Source: an uncultured Eubacteriales bacterium
Lineage (GTDB): Bacteria; Bacillota; Clostridia; Oscillospirales; RGIG7773
Reading direction: 5' to 3'
Assembly (NCBI GenBank): GCA_934541205.1
Contig: CAKTDK010000001.1
Location: forward strand, 1 to 56,466
DNA: 56,466 bases
The notes under the pieces: generated by a model
Database searches by the model: none
The model's input: the letters and a program-made list of their open reading frames with translations, nothing else
Told to the model about the DNA's origin: nothing
Position numbers and translations under genes: made by a program
In this document: piece by piece, positions 38,575-45,992 of the stretch
Layout: each line of letters opens with the position of its first letter
How positions within the stretch are numbered: the first letter of the stretch is position 1

Positions 38575-39234
38575 TTATGCATATTTTTTCCTTTTTATTA
38601 TTTTAAGAAATACGTATACTATATTTGCAAGCATAAACAGGGCGTACAAAGCGCATGTAACAATAAATATACCTGAGCTTACTTCTTTCAGAAGTCCGAA
38701 AACAATGCAAGGTATCATTCCGGGAATGCTTCCCAGATATGTAATAACCGTATATCTTAAAAAATTCATTTTTTTAAATCCTAAAAAAATACTGGCAACG
38801 TCGCTGGGAACTACGGGCAAAGTTCTTGTAAGAAAGCACAGTTCATCCTGTTTGTTGTCACAGATAGTAATTATTTTAGCGATTTTAGGATGATCCTCTA
38901 AAAGTTTATCAAGTTTTTCACCTTTCATGTATCTGCCCATTAAATATCCGATTGACATTTCCAAAATTACGCCGATTGACGCAACTGAAAAAGCGATTAC
39001 CGGATTTTTAAAAATAAATCCGCAGGCAATGCTGAGCACCATATTGGGTATAAACCATGCAATGCATTTCAAAGCAAAAAGCGAAATTATTATAAACGCA
39101 GCAATAATTATTGACCCGGAAGACATATCCAAAATATTTTCGACGGAAATATTTTTTAAATAAGGATAAGAAATAATAATCCCTGCAATTATTAAAGCAT
39201 AGATAATATATTTAAGCCATTTGTTTATTCTCAT
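38575..39234 (-). CDS. TVP38/TMEM64 (VTT domain) membrane protein
   Basis: 219 aa from ATG 39234 (TTGAGG upstream); the longer in-frame start lacks a ribosome binding site. Several hydrophobic segments, with the VTT/DedA core visible as IGYLMGRYMKG, FLTRTLPVVPSDVASIFLG and LGSIPGMIPCIVFG. Family members are thought to move or scramble lipids or be needed for membrane potential; the precise role here is unknown. Single gene between shikimate kinase (divergent) and the fru operon (convergent). Confidence 0.88.
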   Translation of the reverse strand: MRINKWLKYIIYALIIAGIIISYPYLKNISVENILDMSSGSIIIAAFIIISLFALKCIAWFIPNMVLSIACGFIFKNPVIAFSVASIGVILEMSIGYLMGRYMKGEKLDKLLEDHPKIAKIITICDNKQDELCFLTRTLPVVPSDVASIFLGFKKMNFLRYTVITYLGSIPGMIPCIVFGLLKEVSSGIFIVTCALYALFMLANIVYVFLKIIKRKKYA

Positions 39235-39411
39235 ATAAAAAACCTCAATTTCAAAAATTGATTTATAAATAACATTATTCAAAATATAAGTTGTCTTATG
39301 AATAATTAAATTTTATCATATTTAAGTTTAAAAATCAAAGTTTTTTCTTGAAGGCAAGAAAGCTTTATGATAAAATATTTAAAGACACTTTTCAACAAAG
39401 GAATAAAAAAT

Positions 39412-39909
39412 ATGAATATCATCCTTATAGGAATGCCCGGAAGCGGGAAAAGTACAGCAGGAGTTTTAGCGGCAAAAGCTCTTTGTATGGAATTTACGGA
39501 TACTGATTTAATTATTCAGAAAAAAGCTGATATAACCTTACAGGAGATTATAAACGTTCATGGAATTGAATATTTTGAAAAATTTGAAGAAAATACGATT
39601 TTAAATTTAAAGTGCAGTAACTGTATTATTGCAACGGGAGGCAGCGTTGTTTATTACCCGAAAGCTATGGAATATCTTAAATCAATAGGCAAAATTCTTT
39701 ATCTGCATTTGGATTTTCAGGAAGTTGAGAAAAGAATCAAAAATATAAATACCAGGGGAATTGTTTTTAAAAGCGGTCAAACGCTTCTTGATATGTATAA
39801 TGAACGAATAAAATTATATAATAAATATTATGACAGAATTATTGACTGCAACGGTAAAACCGTTGAAGAAACTGTAAAAGATATAGTTGATAATTGTTCT
39901 TTTATATGA
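39412..39909 (+). CDS. aroK: Shikimate kinase
   Basis: 165 aa. P-loop GMPGSGKST, Asp pair in FTDTDLIIQ, GIEYFEKFEENTIL and the TGGSVVY strand-loop for shikimate binding, plus a lid region with IKNINTRGIV. It phosphorylates shikimate in chorismate synthesis. ATG 39412 has AAAGGA upstream and starts right at the conserved MNIILIGMPG, so the longer frame from 39367 is rejected. The lid Arg pattern is slightly unusual, but the core is complete. No other aro genes are nearby. Confidence 0.88.
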   Translation: MNIILIGMPGSGKSTAGVLAAKALCMEFTDTDLIIQKKADITLQEIINVHGIEYFEKFEENTILNLKCSNCIIATGGSVVYYPKAMEYLKSIGKILYLHLDFQEVEKRIKNINTRGIVFKSGQTLLDMYNERIKLYNKYYDRIIDCNGKTVEETVKDIVDNCSFI

Positions 39910-39938
39910 TAGGTTTTTATATAAAAAACCTATTTTTT
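39909..39938 (+). terminator. aroK terminator
   Basis: ATAGGTTTTT / AAAAACCTAT stem with T7 tail, overlapping the aroK stop region. Confidence 0.85.
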
Positions 39939-39952
39939 TATTTATAAAATTG

Positions 39953-39982
39953 TGTATATTTTTCATTTGTTTACCAATACTA
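39953..39982 (+). promoter_or_regulatory. Sigma-G-type promoter of spoVT
   Basis: TGTATA, 17 bases, AATACTA. This is close to the forespore sigma-G consensus (TGWATA, 17-18, CATAMTA). SpoVT is a known sigma-G regulon member in Bacillus, so the match is supported by knowledge as well as sequence. Confidence 0.75.
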
Positions 39983-40020
39983 TTTATAAGAAATTATAAA
40001 AAATTAAGGAGCAATTTTAT

Positions 40021-40563
40021 ATGAAAGCTACAGGAATTGTAAGAAGAATAGACGATTTGGGCAGAGTAGTTATTCCAAAAGAAATAAGACGTACAATGCG
40101 GATTCGTGAAGGTGACCCGCTTGAAATATACACAGACAGAAACGGCGAGGTTATTTTTAAAAAATATTCACCTATCAGTGAGTTGTCATCTTTTGCAAAT
40201 CAAACTGCCATAGCCCTTAATAATTCTATAGGAAAGCCGATAATTATTTCTGATAAAGATACAATAGTAGCCGTTTCGGGAATTTCAAAAAAAGAACTTA
40301 TGGATAAAAGACTTTCTGATAATATGGATGAAATTATAAAATCAAATAAAGTTTTTCGCAACGTAAAGAATGAACAAAAGGTTTGTTTTGTTGACGGGCT
40401 TGATAAATACAACGCTAATCTTTGTATACCGATTTCTTATGAAGGAGATTCAATCGGAAGTATTTGTATAGCTTCAAAAGACGGTACTGAAGAAATTACT
40501 CCGGAAGATGAGAAACTTTGTACACTGGCGTCACAGATTCTTGCAAATCAAATGGAAGTATAA
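40021..40563 (+). CDS. spoVT: Stage V sporulation regulator SpoVT
   Basis: 180 aa. N-terminal AbrB-type swapped-hairpin domain MKATGIVRRIDDLGRVVIPK to about residue 52, followed by a C-terminal GAF-like domain (PIIISDKDTIVAVSG, CIPISYEGDSIGSICIAS). This two-domain layout and length are specific for SpoVT, which fine-tunes sigma-G forespore genes. AAGGAG 9 bases before the ATG. Its presence, with cotJABC, argues that the host can form spores. Confidence 0.96.
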   Translation: MKATGIVRRIDDLGRVVIPKEIRRTMRIREGDPLEIYTDRNGEVIFKKYSPISELSSFANQTAIALNNSIGKPIIISDKDTIVAVSGISKKELMDKRLSDNMDEIIKSNKVFRNVKNEQKVCFVDGLDKYNANLCIPISYEGDSIGSICIASKDGTEEITPEDEKLCTLASQILANQMEV

Positions 40564-40564
40564 T

Positions 40565-40599
40565 AAAAAAACGGCAAAAATATTTTTGCCGTTTTTTTT
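40565..40599 (+). terminator. spoVT terminator
   Basis: AAAAAACGGCAAAAA / TTTTTGCCGTTTTTT perfect stem. A 19-bp piece, ATTATCTGTCTTTTAAAAT, just after it is repeated about 45 bases further on at the end of the next gene. Confidence 0.9.
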
Positions 40600-40644
40600 A
40601 TTATCTGTCTTTTAAAATGTTTCAAAAACTTTATTCTTTTTATA

Positions 40645-41325
40645 TTATCTGTCTTTTAAAATATTTTTTAAAAAGCCGTAAGCATCTTCAAAAACTTTTT
40701 TTGCCTTTTCACTGTTTTCAACCTGTGTCCCTTTAAACTGACGCACTCCGATATAAAGTTTGTCATATTTTTGACGTTCTTCTTCACATTCGGAAGAAGT
40801 ATATTCTTTTATTTTTTCAGAAAGATTTAAATGCTTTAAAACCCCGGTGTCTTTAAGAAGTATCTTATCTGTTTCCGGCGTAACGGTACTGTCGATACTG
40901 TTTAAATCATCAAGAACATTATTGGCTTTTAAAATATTTGTATAAATAGGTTCGTCAAAAATATAAATAACATTATCGGCAAGATTTATTTCCGCCAAAA
41001 ACTTTGACTGTAAAGAATTTAACTGCTGAAGCGTAGTTTTAGCAGGCTTTATATTGATTTCCCGTATTTTAACATGAACTTTTCCGTTTTTATCAATATC
41101 CTCACAGTAATTTTCCAAAGCTTCGGAAAAAGCTTCTACAGACCCGTTTTTATAGTATGACTGCTGTGTTGCCATAATTACCGTAATATCAGCGGGAGGT
41201 TCACCGACAAAATCCTGTACTGAGATAATCAGCGTTATTAAAACCATAGCCCCTACTATAATCCACCACTTATAATAATACCAAGTATTTTCCCACCATT
41301 TTTTAAACTTTTCGGATCTGCTCAC
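40645..41325 (-). CDS. Membrane-anchored protein of unknown function
   Basis: 226 aa. A Trp/Tyr-rich basic N-terminus (KKWWENTWYYYKWW) leads into one membrane helix (about 19-38), then a ~185-residue outside domain of mixed alpha/beta character that resembles the small lipoprotein-like proteins found in many Clostridia beside transporter or sporulation genes. I recognise no catalytic motif. GGAGG stands before its ATG. It is the last host-type gene before the mobile element and appears intact, so integration was intergenic. Confidence 0.75.
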   Translation of the reverse strand: MSRSEKFKKWWENTWYYYKWWIIVGAMVLITLIISVQDFVGEPPADITVIMATQQSYYKNGSVEAFSEALENYCEDIDKNGKVHVKIREINIKPAKTTLQQLNSLQSKFLAEINLADNVIYIFDEPIYTNILKANNVLDDLNSIDSTVTPETDKILLKDTGVLKHLNLSEKIKEYTSSECEEERQKYDKLYIGVRQFKGTQVENSEKAKKVFEDAYGFLKNILKDR

Positions 41326-41361
41326 AGAAATTACCTCCTGAAAATCAGTTATTCGGCTTCA

Positions 41362-41386
41362 TTGTCGGGAAAAGTTTTCCCAACAA
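41362..41386. repeat. Palindrome near the presumed element boundary
   Basis: TTGT-c-GGGAAAA-g-TTTTCCC-a-ACAA, a nearly perfect 25-bp dyad between the last host gene and the integrase end. Composition changes within the following ~100 bases. It could be part of the attachment region or a terminator; I cannot place the exact att core without the right end. Confidence 0.4.
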
Positions 41387-41539
41387 TTCGTACATCGTCA
41401 TATTCATTCAAATCCTTTGTTTTGCTTACTTTCCCGAACTTCATACTCATTCATATTACATCAGGAAAAAAGCAAAATTGTTGTCAATCTGCTGTCCTCG
41501 CAGAATTTTTGTTGTCAGGACTCACACCGAGAACCCTTC

Positions 41540-42772
41540 TCAAAAGATGTCCAACTTCGATAAGTTGTTAAATGATTCCTGCTTCTTCTGATCTGTAGCT
41601 TCAGCATAGATATCCATCGTCGTTTCAATGTTGCGATGTCCCATGATATCTTGGATCACTTTTAGATTTGTTTCGTGCTCACAGAGTCTGGTACAAAAAG
41701 TGTGTCTTAGATGGTGACAAGAAAAATCCGGAAGAATGACCGGCTCACGACGTTCTCTTTTTGCTTTCACAACCTCATCTGAATTGTGGCTGCAAACAAT
41801 GCGTTTTATGGTTCGATTTACGGACTGCGGGGTCTGGATTCCACCATAGCGATTGATGAATATAAATCCCTTCATACCATCAAGTTCTGTATCGAATATT
41901 CCAGACTCATCTTGTTCCTCGCGCACCATTTGAAATGCATCATAGACAACATCAAGCATCGGGATCGTGCGGATACCTGCTTCCGTTTTTGGCTTTGAAA
42001 TCTGCAAGGTGGATGTCCGGGAATTTCCTACCGGGTAGTAGACAACGCTATGGTTTATGCTGATCTTGCGATTATCAAAATCAAGGTCGTCCCATGTCAA
42101 TCCTAATACCTCGCCGATTCTGCCACCGGTACCGAGCAATACTGTAAATAGTGGCCACCAATGGTAATACACCGGATGGTTAGCAATATAATCCATAAAG
42201 GATCTCTGCTGCGGCTTTGTAAGAGCGTGCCGCACACCTCTTGCCTTGTCACTCTCTTTGCTGACTTCCTTCATCACGCCATCCGACGGATTCTTTCTGA
42301 TAACTTCATCTCGAACCGCCAGCTGAAAGGTTGGATGCAGCAAAGTATGTACCGAATCCAATGTACCCAATGACAAATCATCTACATTAAGCAGATGGAG
42401 GTAGAATTGAAGCACATCCGAATATTTTACCTCAGCAATTTTCTTCTTGCCAAAAGTGTCTCTGACAAAGCGATCATAGATATAGCTGTAATTACTACGG
42501 GTAGTCTCCCTTAACTTGCATTTGGTAGACATATATCTATCAAAGGTGTCGTTTAAGTTTGCTTTTCCCGCAACGTATATATCCAGCCCATCCAACTGAT
42601 CCTTTATCAGCTGCTTTTCTTTTTCTCTAAGTGTCGTCAGATCTTGTGCATATATAAACTTACGCCTTCCTAATGGGTCAGTGTAGGTATACATATATCG
42701 CTTGTCTGACGCTCTCTGTACCTCTCCCTTTCTAAGCGCTCTACCACGCTCGTCTTTTCGTGCCTTTGCCAT
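41540..42772 (-). CDS. int: Tyrosine integrase of the mobile element (Tn916-like)
   Basis: 410 aa from ATG 42772 (GGAGGTAA upstream). An N-terminal AP2-like DNA-binding domain (arm-type binder), a SAM-like core-binding domain, and the catalytic domain with Arg in GTGGRIGEVLGL, His-x-x-Arg in HHLRHTFCTRL, His in IMGHRNIETTMDIYAE and its Tyr nucleophile. Such integrases carry out excision and integration of ICEs of the Tn916/Tn1549 group. Its 3' end points to the host chromosome, the usual placement at one end of the element. Confidence 0.95.
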   Translation of the reverse strand: MAKARKDERGRALRKGEVQRASDKRYMYTYTDPLGRRKFIYAQDLTTLREKEKQLIKDQLDGLDIYVAGKANLNDTFDRYMSTKCKLRETTRSNYSYIYDRFVRDTFGKKKIAEVKYSDVLQFYLHLLNVDDLSLGTLDSVHTLLHPTFQLAVRDEVIRKNPSDGVMKEVSKESDKARGVRHALTKPQQRSFMDYIANHPVYYHWWPLFTVLLGTGGRIGEVLGLTWDDLDFDNRKISINHSVVYYPVGNSRTSTLQISKPKTEAGIRTIPMLDVVYDAFQMVREEQDESGIFDTELDGMKGFIFINRYGGIQTPQSVNRTIKRIVCSHNSDEVVKAKRERREPVILPDFSCHHLRHTFCTRLCEHETNLKVIQDIMGHRNIETTMDIYAEATDQKKQESFNNLSKLDIF

Positions 42773-42817
42773 ACTGATTACCTCCTTCAATATATATTGA
42801 AAAGGGGCTCACAGCAC

Positions 42818-42988
42818 TTACTTCTTTTTGGACAAATACTCTTCCAAACTTCGCAAGGCAACTTCTGTCATTGACATATTATGTTTGATGGCATACTCAT
42901 TTAACTTCTTATGGGTTTCATCCGACATACGGATTGTTATGGTTGCTCTTTTTGCATTATCCTTCTTCGGTCGTCCCATTCGTGTCAT
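42818..42988 (-). CDS. Small ribbon-helix-helix (CopG/Arc-type) protein
   Basis: 56 aa, starting MTRMGRPKKDN behind GGAGGTAGCAT. The beta strand ATITIRMSDETHKKLNEY followed by two helices (KHNMSMTEVALRSLEEYL) is the ribbon-helix-helix pattern. It lies 45 bases upstream of int on the same strand, so it may regulate int or take part in the excision complex. Too short for most automatic calls. Confidence 0.82.
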   Translation of the reverse strand: MTRMGRPKKDNAKRATITIRMSDETHKKLNEYAIKHNMSMTEVALRSLEEYLSKKK

Positions 42989-43095
42989 ATGCTACCTCCA
43001 AACACTGTGTATATTATACTTATTGTAAGACAGAAAGTCAATACCTCGTGCGCTCTTCGTCCCCATATTATTCGGAAATTCATATTACTAACCCT

Positions 43096-43305
43096 TCAGC
43101 ATTCACGGAATGTCTCAAGAAACTTCTCGAAAATCTCGCAGTTGACCAGTGCTATTCCGTCAATTTTATAAACCGCCTTGGCTTCTTTTGCCAGTGCCTG
43201 AAACTTTGTCAATCCAAGACTGTACTTTTCGGCTCCTTCTTTATACCTGACAAATTTCTTTGCATATTGTTTTGTCTTCTCAGCATCTTTTCGTTGATAT
43301 CCCAT
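43096..43305 (-). CDS. DUF6462/excisionase-like DNA-binding protein
   Basis: 69 aa. Core KFVRYKEGAEKYSLGLTKFQALAKEAKAVY, then IDGIALVNCEIFEKFLE, matches the small MerR/Xis-like wHTH proteins that stand upstream of int in gut Firmicutes ICEs. It probably acts as excisionase, bending DNA at the arm sites. GGAGG precedes ATG 43305. Confidence 0.82.
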   Translation of the reverse strand: MGYQRKDAEKTKQYAKKFVRYKEGAEKYSLGLTKFQALAKEAKAVYKIDGIALVNCEIFEKFLETFREC

Positions 43306-43391
43306 TATTCGGTTCCTCCTTTATCTTAAAAATCAGCGAACATCGCTAACGATATTAATTTCTTCCTTATACAAATATATGTCCTTACACT

Positions 43392-43545
43392 CTGCCTGCA
43401 GCGAACAGGTCCATAGGAATTTCACCTTCCCGCCTTCATTATGGCCGGACCGCGAGTTACGGATGTCTCATTATCCCCGGATGAATCATCGCGTTATGTA
43501 GGAGCCACCTACATATCAGTGCTCATGGACCTGCGTGCCAGGCAG
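43392..43545 (-). ncRNA. Candidate structured RNA inside the mobile element
   Basis: The 422-bp gap 43306-43727 has no good ORF but shows long-range pairing: CTGCCTG (43392-43398) plus CAGGTCCAT (43406-43414) are complementary to ATGGACCTG (43525-43533) plus CAGGCAG (43539-43545), giving a 7-bp and a 9-bp helix around an internal loop. Inside lies a perfect 8-bp hairpin, TATGTAGG/CCTACATA (43495-43515), and smaller stems such as GGAA/TTCC. GC content is higher than the flanks. Strand is uncertain; minus is chosen to match the neighbours. I cannot match it to an Rfam family from memory. Confidence 0.5.
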
Positions 43546-43727
43546 TTGGATAGCCGCTTCGCATTCCGGGACCGTAGAGGTAAAGACTATTCAATTGTCA
43601 AGGTGCGATAAAACATAGGGATGCTTTCATAAGGTAAAAACACAAAAAAATCTCAAAATATAATCACTTCCCGAAAAAATCAAAAATTATAGAAAAAGCT
43701 CCGGATGTTCAGTCCGGAGCCTTGCCG

Positions 43728-43919
43728 CTATATTATGAACTTGCTGATATTGAGAGCCAGATGCATCAGAAGATACTGCTTCAGATCGTCATCATGCTTA
43801 CCGTTTATAAAACAATGCTTGTCTATCAGAGGATCATAAAGGGTAATCAATTTCTCAAAGTCATTATGATTGCCTGCAATAGCGCCTTGTAATACAATCT
43901 GAAATTCGGTTTTATCCAT
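43728..43919 (-). CDS. Orf8-like HTH_16 protein of conjugative elements
   Basis: 63 aa from ATG 43919. Begins MDKTEFQIVLQGAIAGNH and contains FEKLITLYDPLID, the pattern of the short helix-turn-helix proteins (Tn916 Orf8 type) that sit directly after the Orf7-like sigma gene. Its start overlaps the end of that gene by 8 bases, so translation is coupled. In Tn916 this pair takes part in control of transfer and excision. Confidence 0.8.
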   Translation of the reverse strand: MDKTEFQIVLQGAIAGNHNDFEKLITLYDPLIDKHCFINGKHDDDLKQYLLMHLALNISKFII

Positions 43920-44325
43920 CGATATCACCACCCTCCACGATTGTCTTGCGTAAATACTTCAAGCCCTTTTGCTTCTGGTTTGAAACATATTGCGCTGAAC
44001 AATTCAGTATTTTGGCGATATCCCGTGGCTTCATTTCATCCACGAAAAGCAGCTTAAGTATCTGTTGCCTCATCAGCGGCAACTCTGAAAACGCTTTTGC
44101 AAGGCGATCTTCCGTAAACCCAAAAGGGTCATCAGAGAATAGCGTCTGCATATAAGCGTCCTCAGTTGCCGGCAACTGATCCTCATCAAGCGAATCCAAC
44201 GATTCGTGGGGTTCTTCACATTCTCGCTCTAAGTAATTGAGCTTAGCACGTTTTAATAACGTATCGAGCCACGCGGTAAATCTTGCGCGGAGCTCATCTC
44301 GATCAGCGTTTTGTCGGTAGTCCAA
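43912..44325 (-). CDS. Orf7-like sigma-70-related factor of the mobile element
   Basis: 137 aa from TTG 44325, which has AAAGGAGG 7 bases upstream; other starts lack spacing. C-terminal sigma region 4: LPLMRQQILKLLFVDEMKPRDIAKILNCSAQYVSNQKQKGLKYLRK. The N-terminal half is acidic and lacks a clear region 2. This is the pattern of Tn916 Orf7, which switches on transfer genes upon induction. Confidence 0.85.
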   Translation of the reverse strand: MDYRQNADRDELRARFTAWLDTLLKRAKLNYLERECEEPHESLDSLDEDQLPATEDAYMQTLFSDDPFGFTEDRLAKAFSELPLMRQQILKLLFVDEMKPRDIAKILNCSAQYVSNQKQKGLKYLRKTIVEGGDIDG

Positions 44326-44373
44326 ACATATGCCTCCTTTGGGGCATACCACCGAGCAAAACTATATTTACAA

Positions 44374-44390
44374 CATGCCACAGTGGCATG
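44374..44390. promoter_or_regulatory. Palindrome upstream of the Orf7-like gene
   Basis: CATGCCAC-a-GTGGCATG, a perfect 17-bp dyad about 50 bases upstream of the TTG start, suited to binding a dimeric repressor of this regulatory operon. No protein can be assigned. The rest of 44391-44623 shows no gene. Confidence 0.45.
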
Positions 44391-44532
44391 CCGTGAAATT
44401 ATATTCTGTGTTCGTACAGTTGGGTCCACAGCAATCAGAACATTGGAATCACCTCCTTCCCGTAAGAAAAACAAAAAGCGACCCAACCATAAATGAATAT
44501 GGCAAGGCCGCTTAATCTGGCGTGCATATAAA

Positions 44533-44552
44533 ACCGGCGGACAAAAGCCGGT
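44533..44552 (-). terminator. Possible terminator or leader hairpin
   Basis: ACCGGC / GCCGGT stem with an 8-base loop followed on the minus strand by TTTTATA; lies in the leader region upstream of the Orf7-like gene. Confidence 0.4.
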
Positions 44553-44623
44553 CAATAGCATTTCTATTCTATTATTTGTTCTTTTCTTCTTAGTTAATTC
44601 TCCTCATCATATGCTTCTCCGTT

Positions 44624-44786
44624 TTACTTCTTTGCAAAGCGTTCCATTGCGTCCAGGTAACTGCTGAAGCTTTCACACACGAGGATGCGCTGTGAGACAT
44701 CGTATTTATCAATTCTCTCAGCAATTTCGCGCAGATAGATAATTTCCGGGTTATTGTAGTATCGACTGGCGCCGCACCATTGATAA
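44624..44786 (-). pseudogene. C-terminal scrap of an element gene
   Basis: An open stretch reads NPEIIYLREIAERIDKYDVS and then RILVCESFSSYLDAMERFAKK before its stop, with good codon use but no start; upstream it runs into a stop near 44787. On the opposite strand, 44771-44854, another coding-like tail reads TIDKFIDDADDDVVFVGIDY and ends just before AGGAGGTG and an ATG. Two gene ends meeting like this look like the scar of a deletion or inversion. I do not recognise the parent genes. Confidence 0.5.
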
Positions 44787-44884
44787 ATTTATCGATGATG
44801 CAGATGATGACGTTGTCTTTGTTGGCATCGATTATCACATTTAAGGAGGTGTCAGTATGATTTATAACGTTGTTGGTCAAGAAT

Positions 44885-44983
44885 TTATCTATGAAGGTGT
44901 ACCCTGACCTTATCAGACATATCTCCAGCAATCACCTCAGCATAGGCAAAAATGAGCGTTAGAGAGTAATCACAGCCTTTCAT
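44885..44983 (-). CDS. Short ORF coupled to the preceding gene, possibly truncated
   Basis: 32 codons, MKGCDYSLTLIFAYAEV onward, starting one base after the upstream gene's stop region and reading into the scrambled 44.6-44.9 kb region. It looks like the intact start of a longer gene cut by rearrangement. No family recognised. Confidence 0.4.
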   Translation of the reverse strand: MKGCDYSLTLIFAYAEVIAGDMSDKVRVHLHR

Positions 44984-44984
44984 A

Positions 44985-45335
44985 TCAACCAACCGTAACA
45001 CATCCTTCCCGAATGAGCTCCGGAGGCGAAAAGGTCAAATGATCATAGTCGTCTACAAACTCCATAATCGTGATTTTGATATCCTGTTCGCACTTTGACT
45101 CATAATATACGCCTATGTCGGTGATTTTCATGTCACGTAGTTCTTCAATCCGACCATTGGCATAATCTTCATCAAAGTACACGCCCTTATACCTGGCCGA
45201 AAAGCCAGAAGGTGTACGTTCGATATCGCTATAATCCCAGTTTAGCGAAACTTCTTCTCCGGATTTCAAAAGCACCTCGATATAATCGATGTACAAATCC
45301 GGTATGGATGTTTCGGCTGTCAGATACAATCGCAT
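44985..45335 (-). CDS. Hypothetical protein of the element
   Basis: 116 aa. Acidic alpha/beta protein (SLNWDYSDIERTP, KGVYFDEDYANGRIEELRDM, VDDYDHLTFSPPEL) without membrane segments or signal peptide. GGAGG precedes ATG 45335. It lies 12 bases after a small membrane-protein gene, so the two form a pair. Similar small acidic proteins are common in clostridial ICE accessory regions; some act as anti-defence proteins, but nothing here proves that. Confidence 0.65.
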   Translation of the reverse strand: MRLYLTAETSIPDLYIDYIEVLLKSGEEVSLNWDYSDIERTPSGFSARYKGVYFDEDYANGRIEELRDMKITDIGVYYESKCEQDIKITIMEFVDDYDHLTFSPPELIREGCVTVG

Positions 45336-45347
45336 GCCGACACCTCC

Positions 45348-45605
45348 TTAAAATGGGTCTTCTTCATCTGCATCGTGCATTCCTTCGATTGGTATCTCCT
45401 CGTAATACCAGGAATACTCCTCGATAAACTCTCTTATTTCAAACAGGCAGAAAGCAATGAAAAGGCACAGAAAGAACAGACTGCTGACACTCTCAAAGAG
45501 GAGTCCAAGCTGCAGGGCCAGTACAATGTTGGATATCCCAACGGGGATAATGATTACTGCCATAATGATCATGGCAACGGTTAAAATGAATAATATTTTT
45601 CTCAT
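45348..45605 (-). CDS. Small membrane protein of the element
   Basis: 85 aa from ATG 45605 (AAGGAG upstream). Two membrane helices (about 5-30 and 33-57) and an acidic, Tyr/Glu-rich cytosolic tail (EIREFIEEYSWYYEEIPIEG). No family recognised. Paired with the hypothetical gene downstream. Confidence 0.65.
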   Translation of the reverse strand: MRKILFILTVAMIIMAVIIIPVGISNIVLALQLGLLFESVSSLFFLCLFIAFCLFEIREFIEEYSWYYEEIPIEGMHDADEEDPF

Positions 45606-45704
45606 AGCGAGATACACTCCTTTTCTGTTTTGTTATATAGTAACGGCAAGCCCTGAGGCTCCCCGATAAAAAAGGTTGGGGGAACCTTTCGGCTCCGATC
45701 TATA

Positions 45705-45751
45705 TAAAAAAAGCACCCAATGATTGCAATTGCTTGCATTCAATGAGTGCT
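45705..45751 (-). terminator. Terminator upstream of the small membrane protein pair
   Basis: Long imperfect stem with outer arms AGCAC/GTGCT and inner TGCAA/TTGCA, followed on the minus strand by TTTTTTT. It closes transcription coming from the sortase side. Confidence 0.85.
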
Positions 45752-45855
45752 CTTGTTGCCATAACCGGCCATGATTCAATTGTAAAGAGAAGGGATAGCC
45801 CCTTCAGTTTCCGATACTTGTGCTTCTTACTGGAAGAAAGCATAAGAAAACAAAA

Positions 45856-45884
45856 AGTGCCCGAAAGATAATTTCTCAGGCACT
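45856..45884 (-). terminator. Terminator after the sortase gene
   Basis: AGTGCC / GGCACT stem with A/T inner pairs, then TTTTTG on the minus strand, about 110 bases past the repaired sortase stop. The interval 45606-45992 otherwise holds no gene. Confidence 0.78.
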
Positions 45885-45992
45885 GTGAAAACTCTGATAA
45901 CTGTTACTGCCGATAGGCAATATCTGATACTAACATAAATATTACAGCAGAAGAATCCGCAAAATGCAAGATGTTTGAAGAATTTGCAATCT

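Noticed and set aside
43306..43727. Group II intron remnant or IscB/TnpB guide-type RNA
   Set aside because: No domain V-like motif, no intron-encoded protein and no nuclease gene are nearby.
44253..44561. A 102-codon open frame overlapping the start of the Orf7-like sigma gene
   Set aside because: It overlaps that gene in another frame, covers a palindrome and a hairpin, and has no ribosome binding site or recognisable domain.
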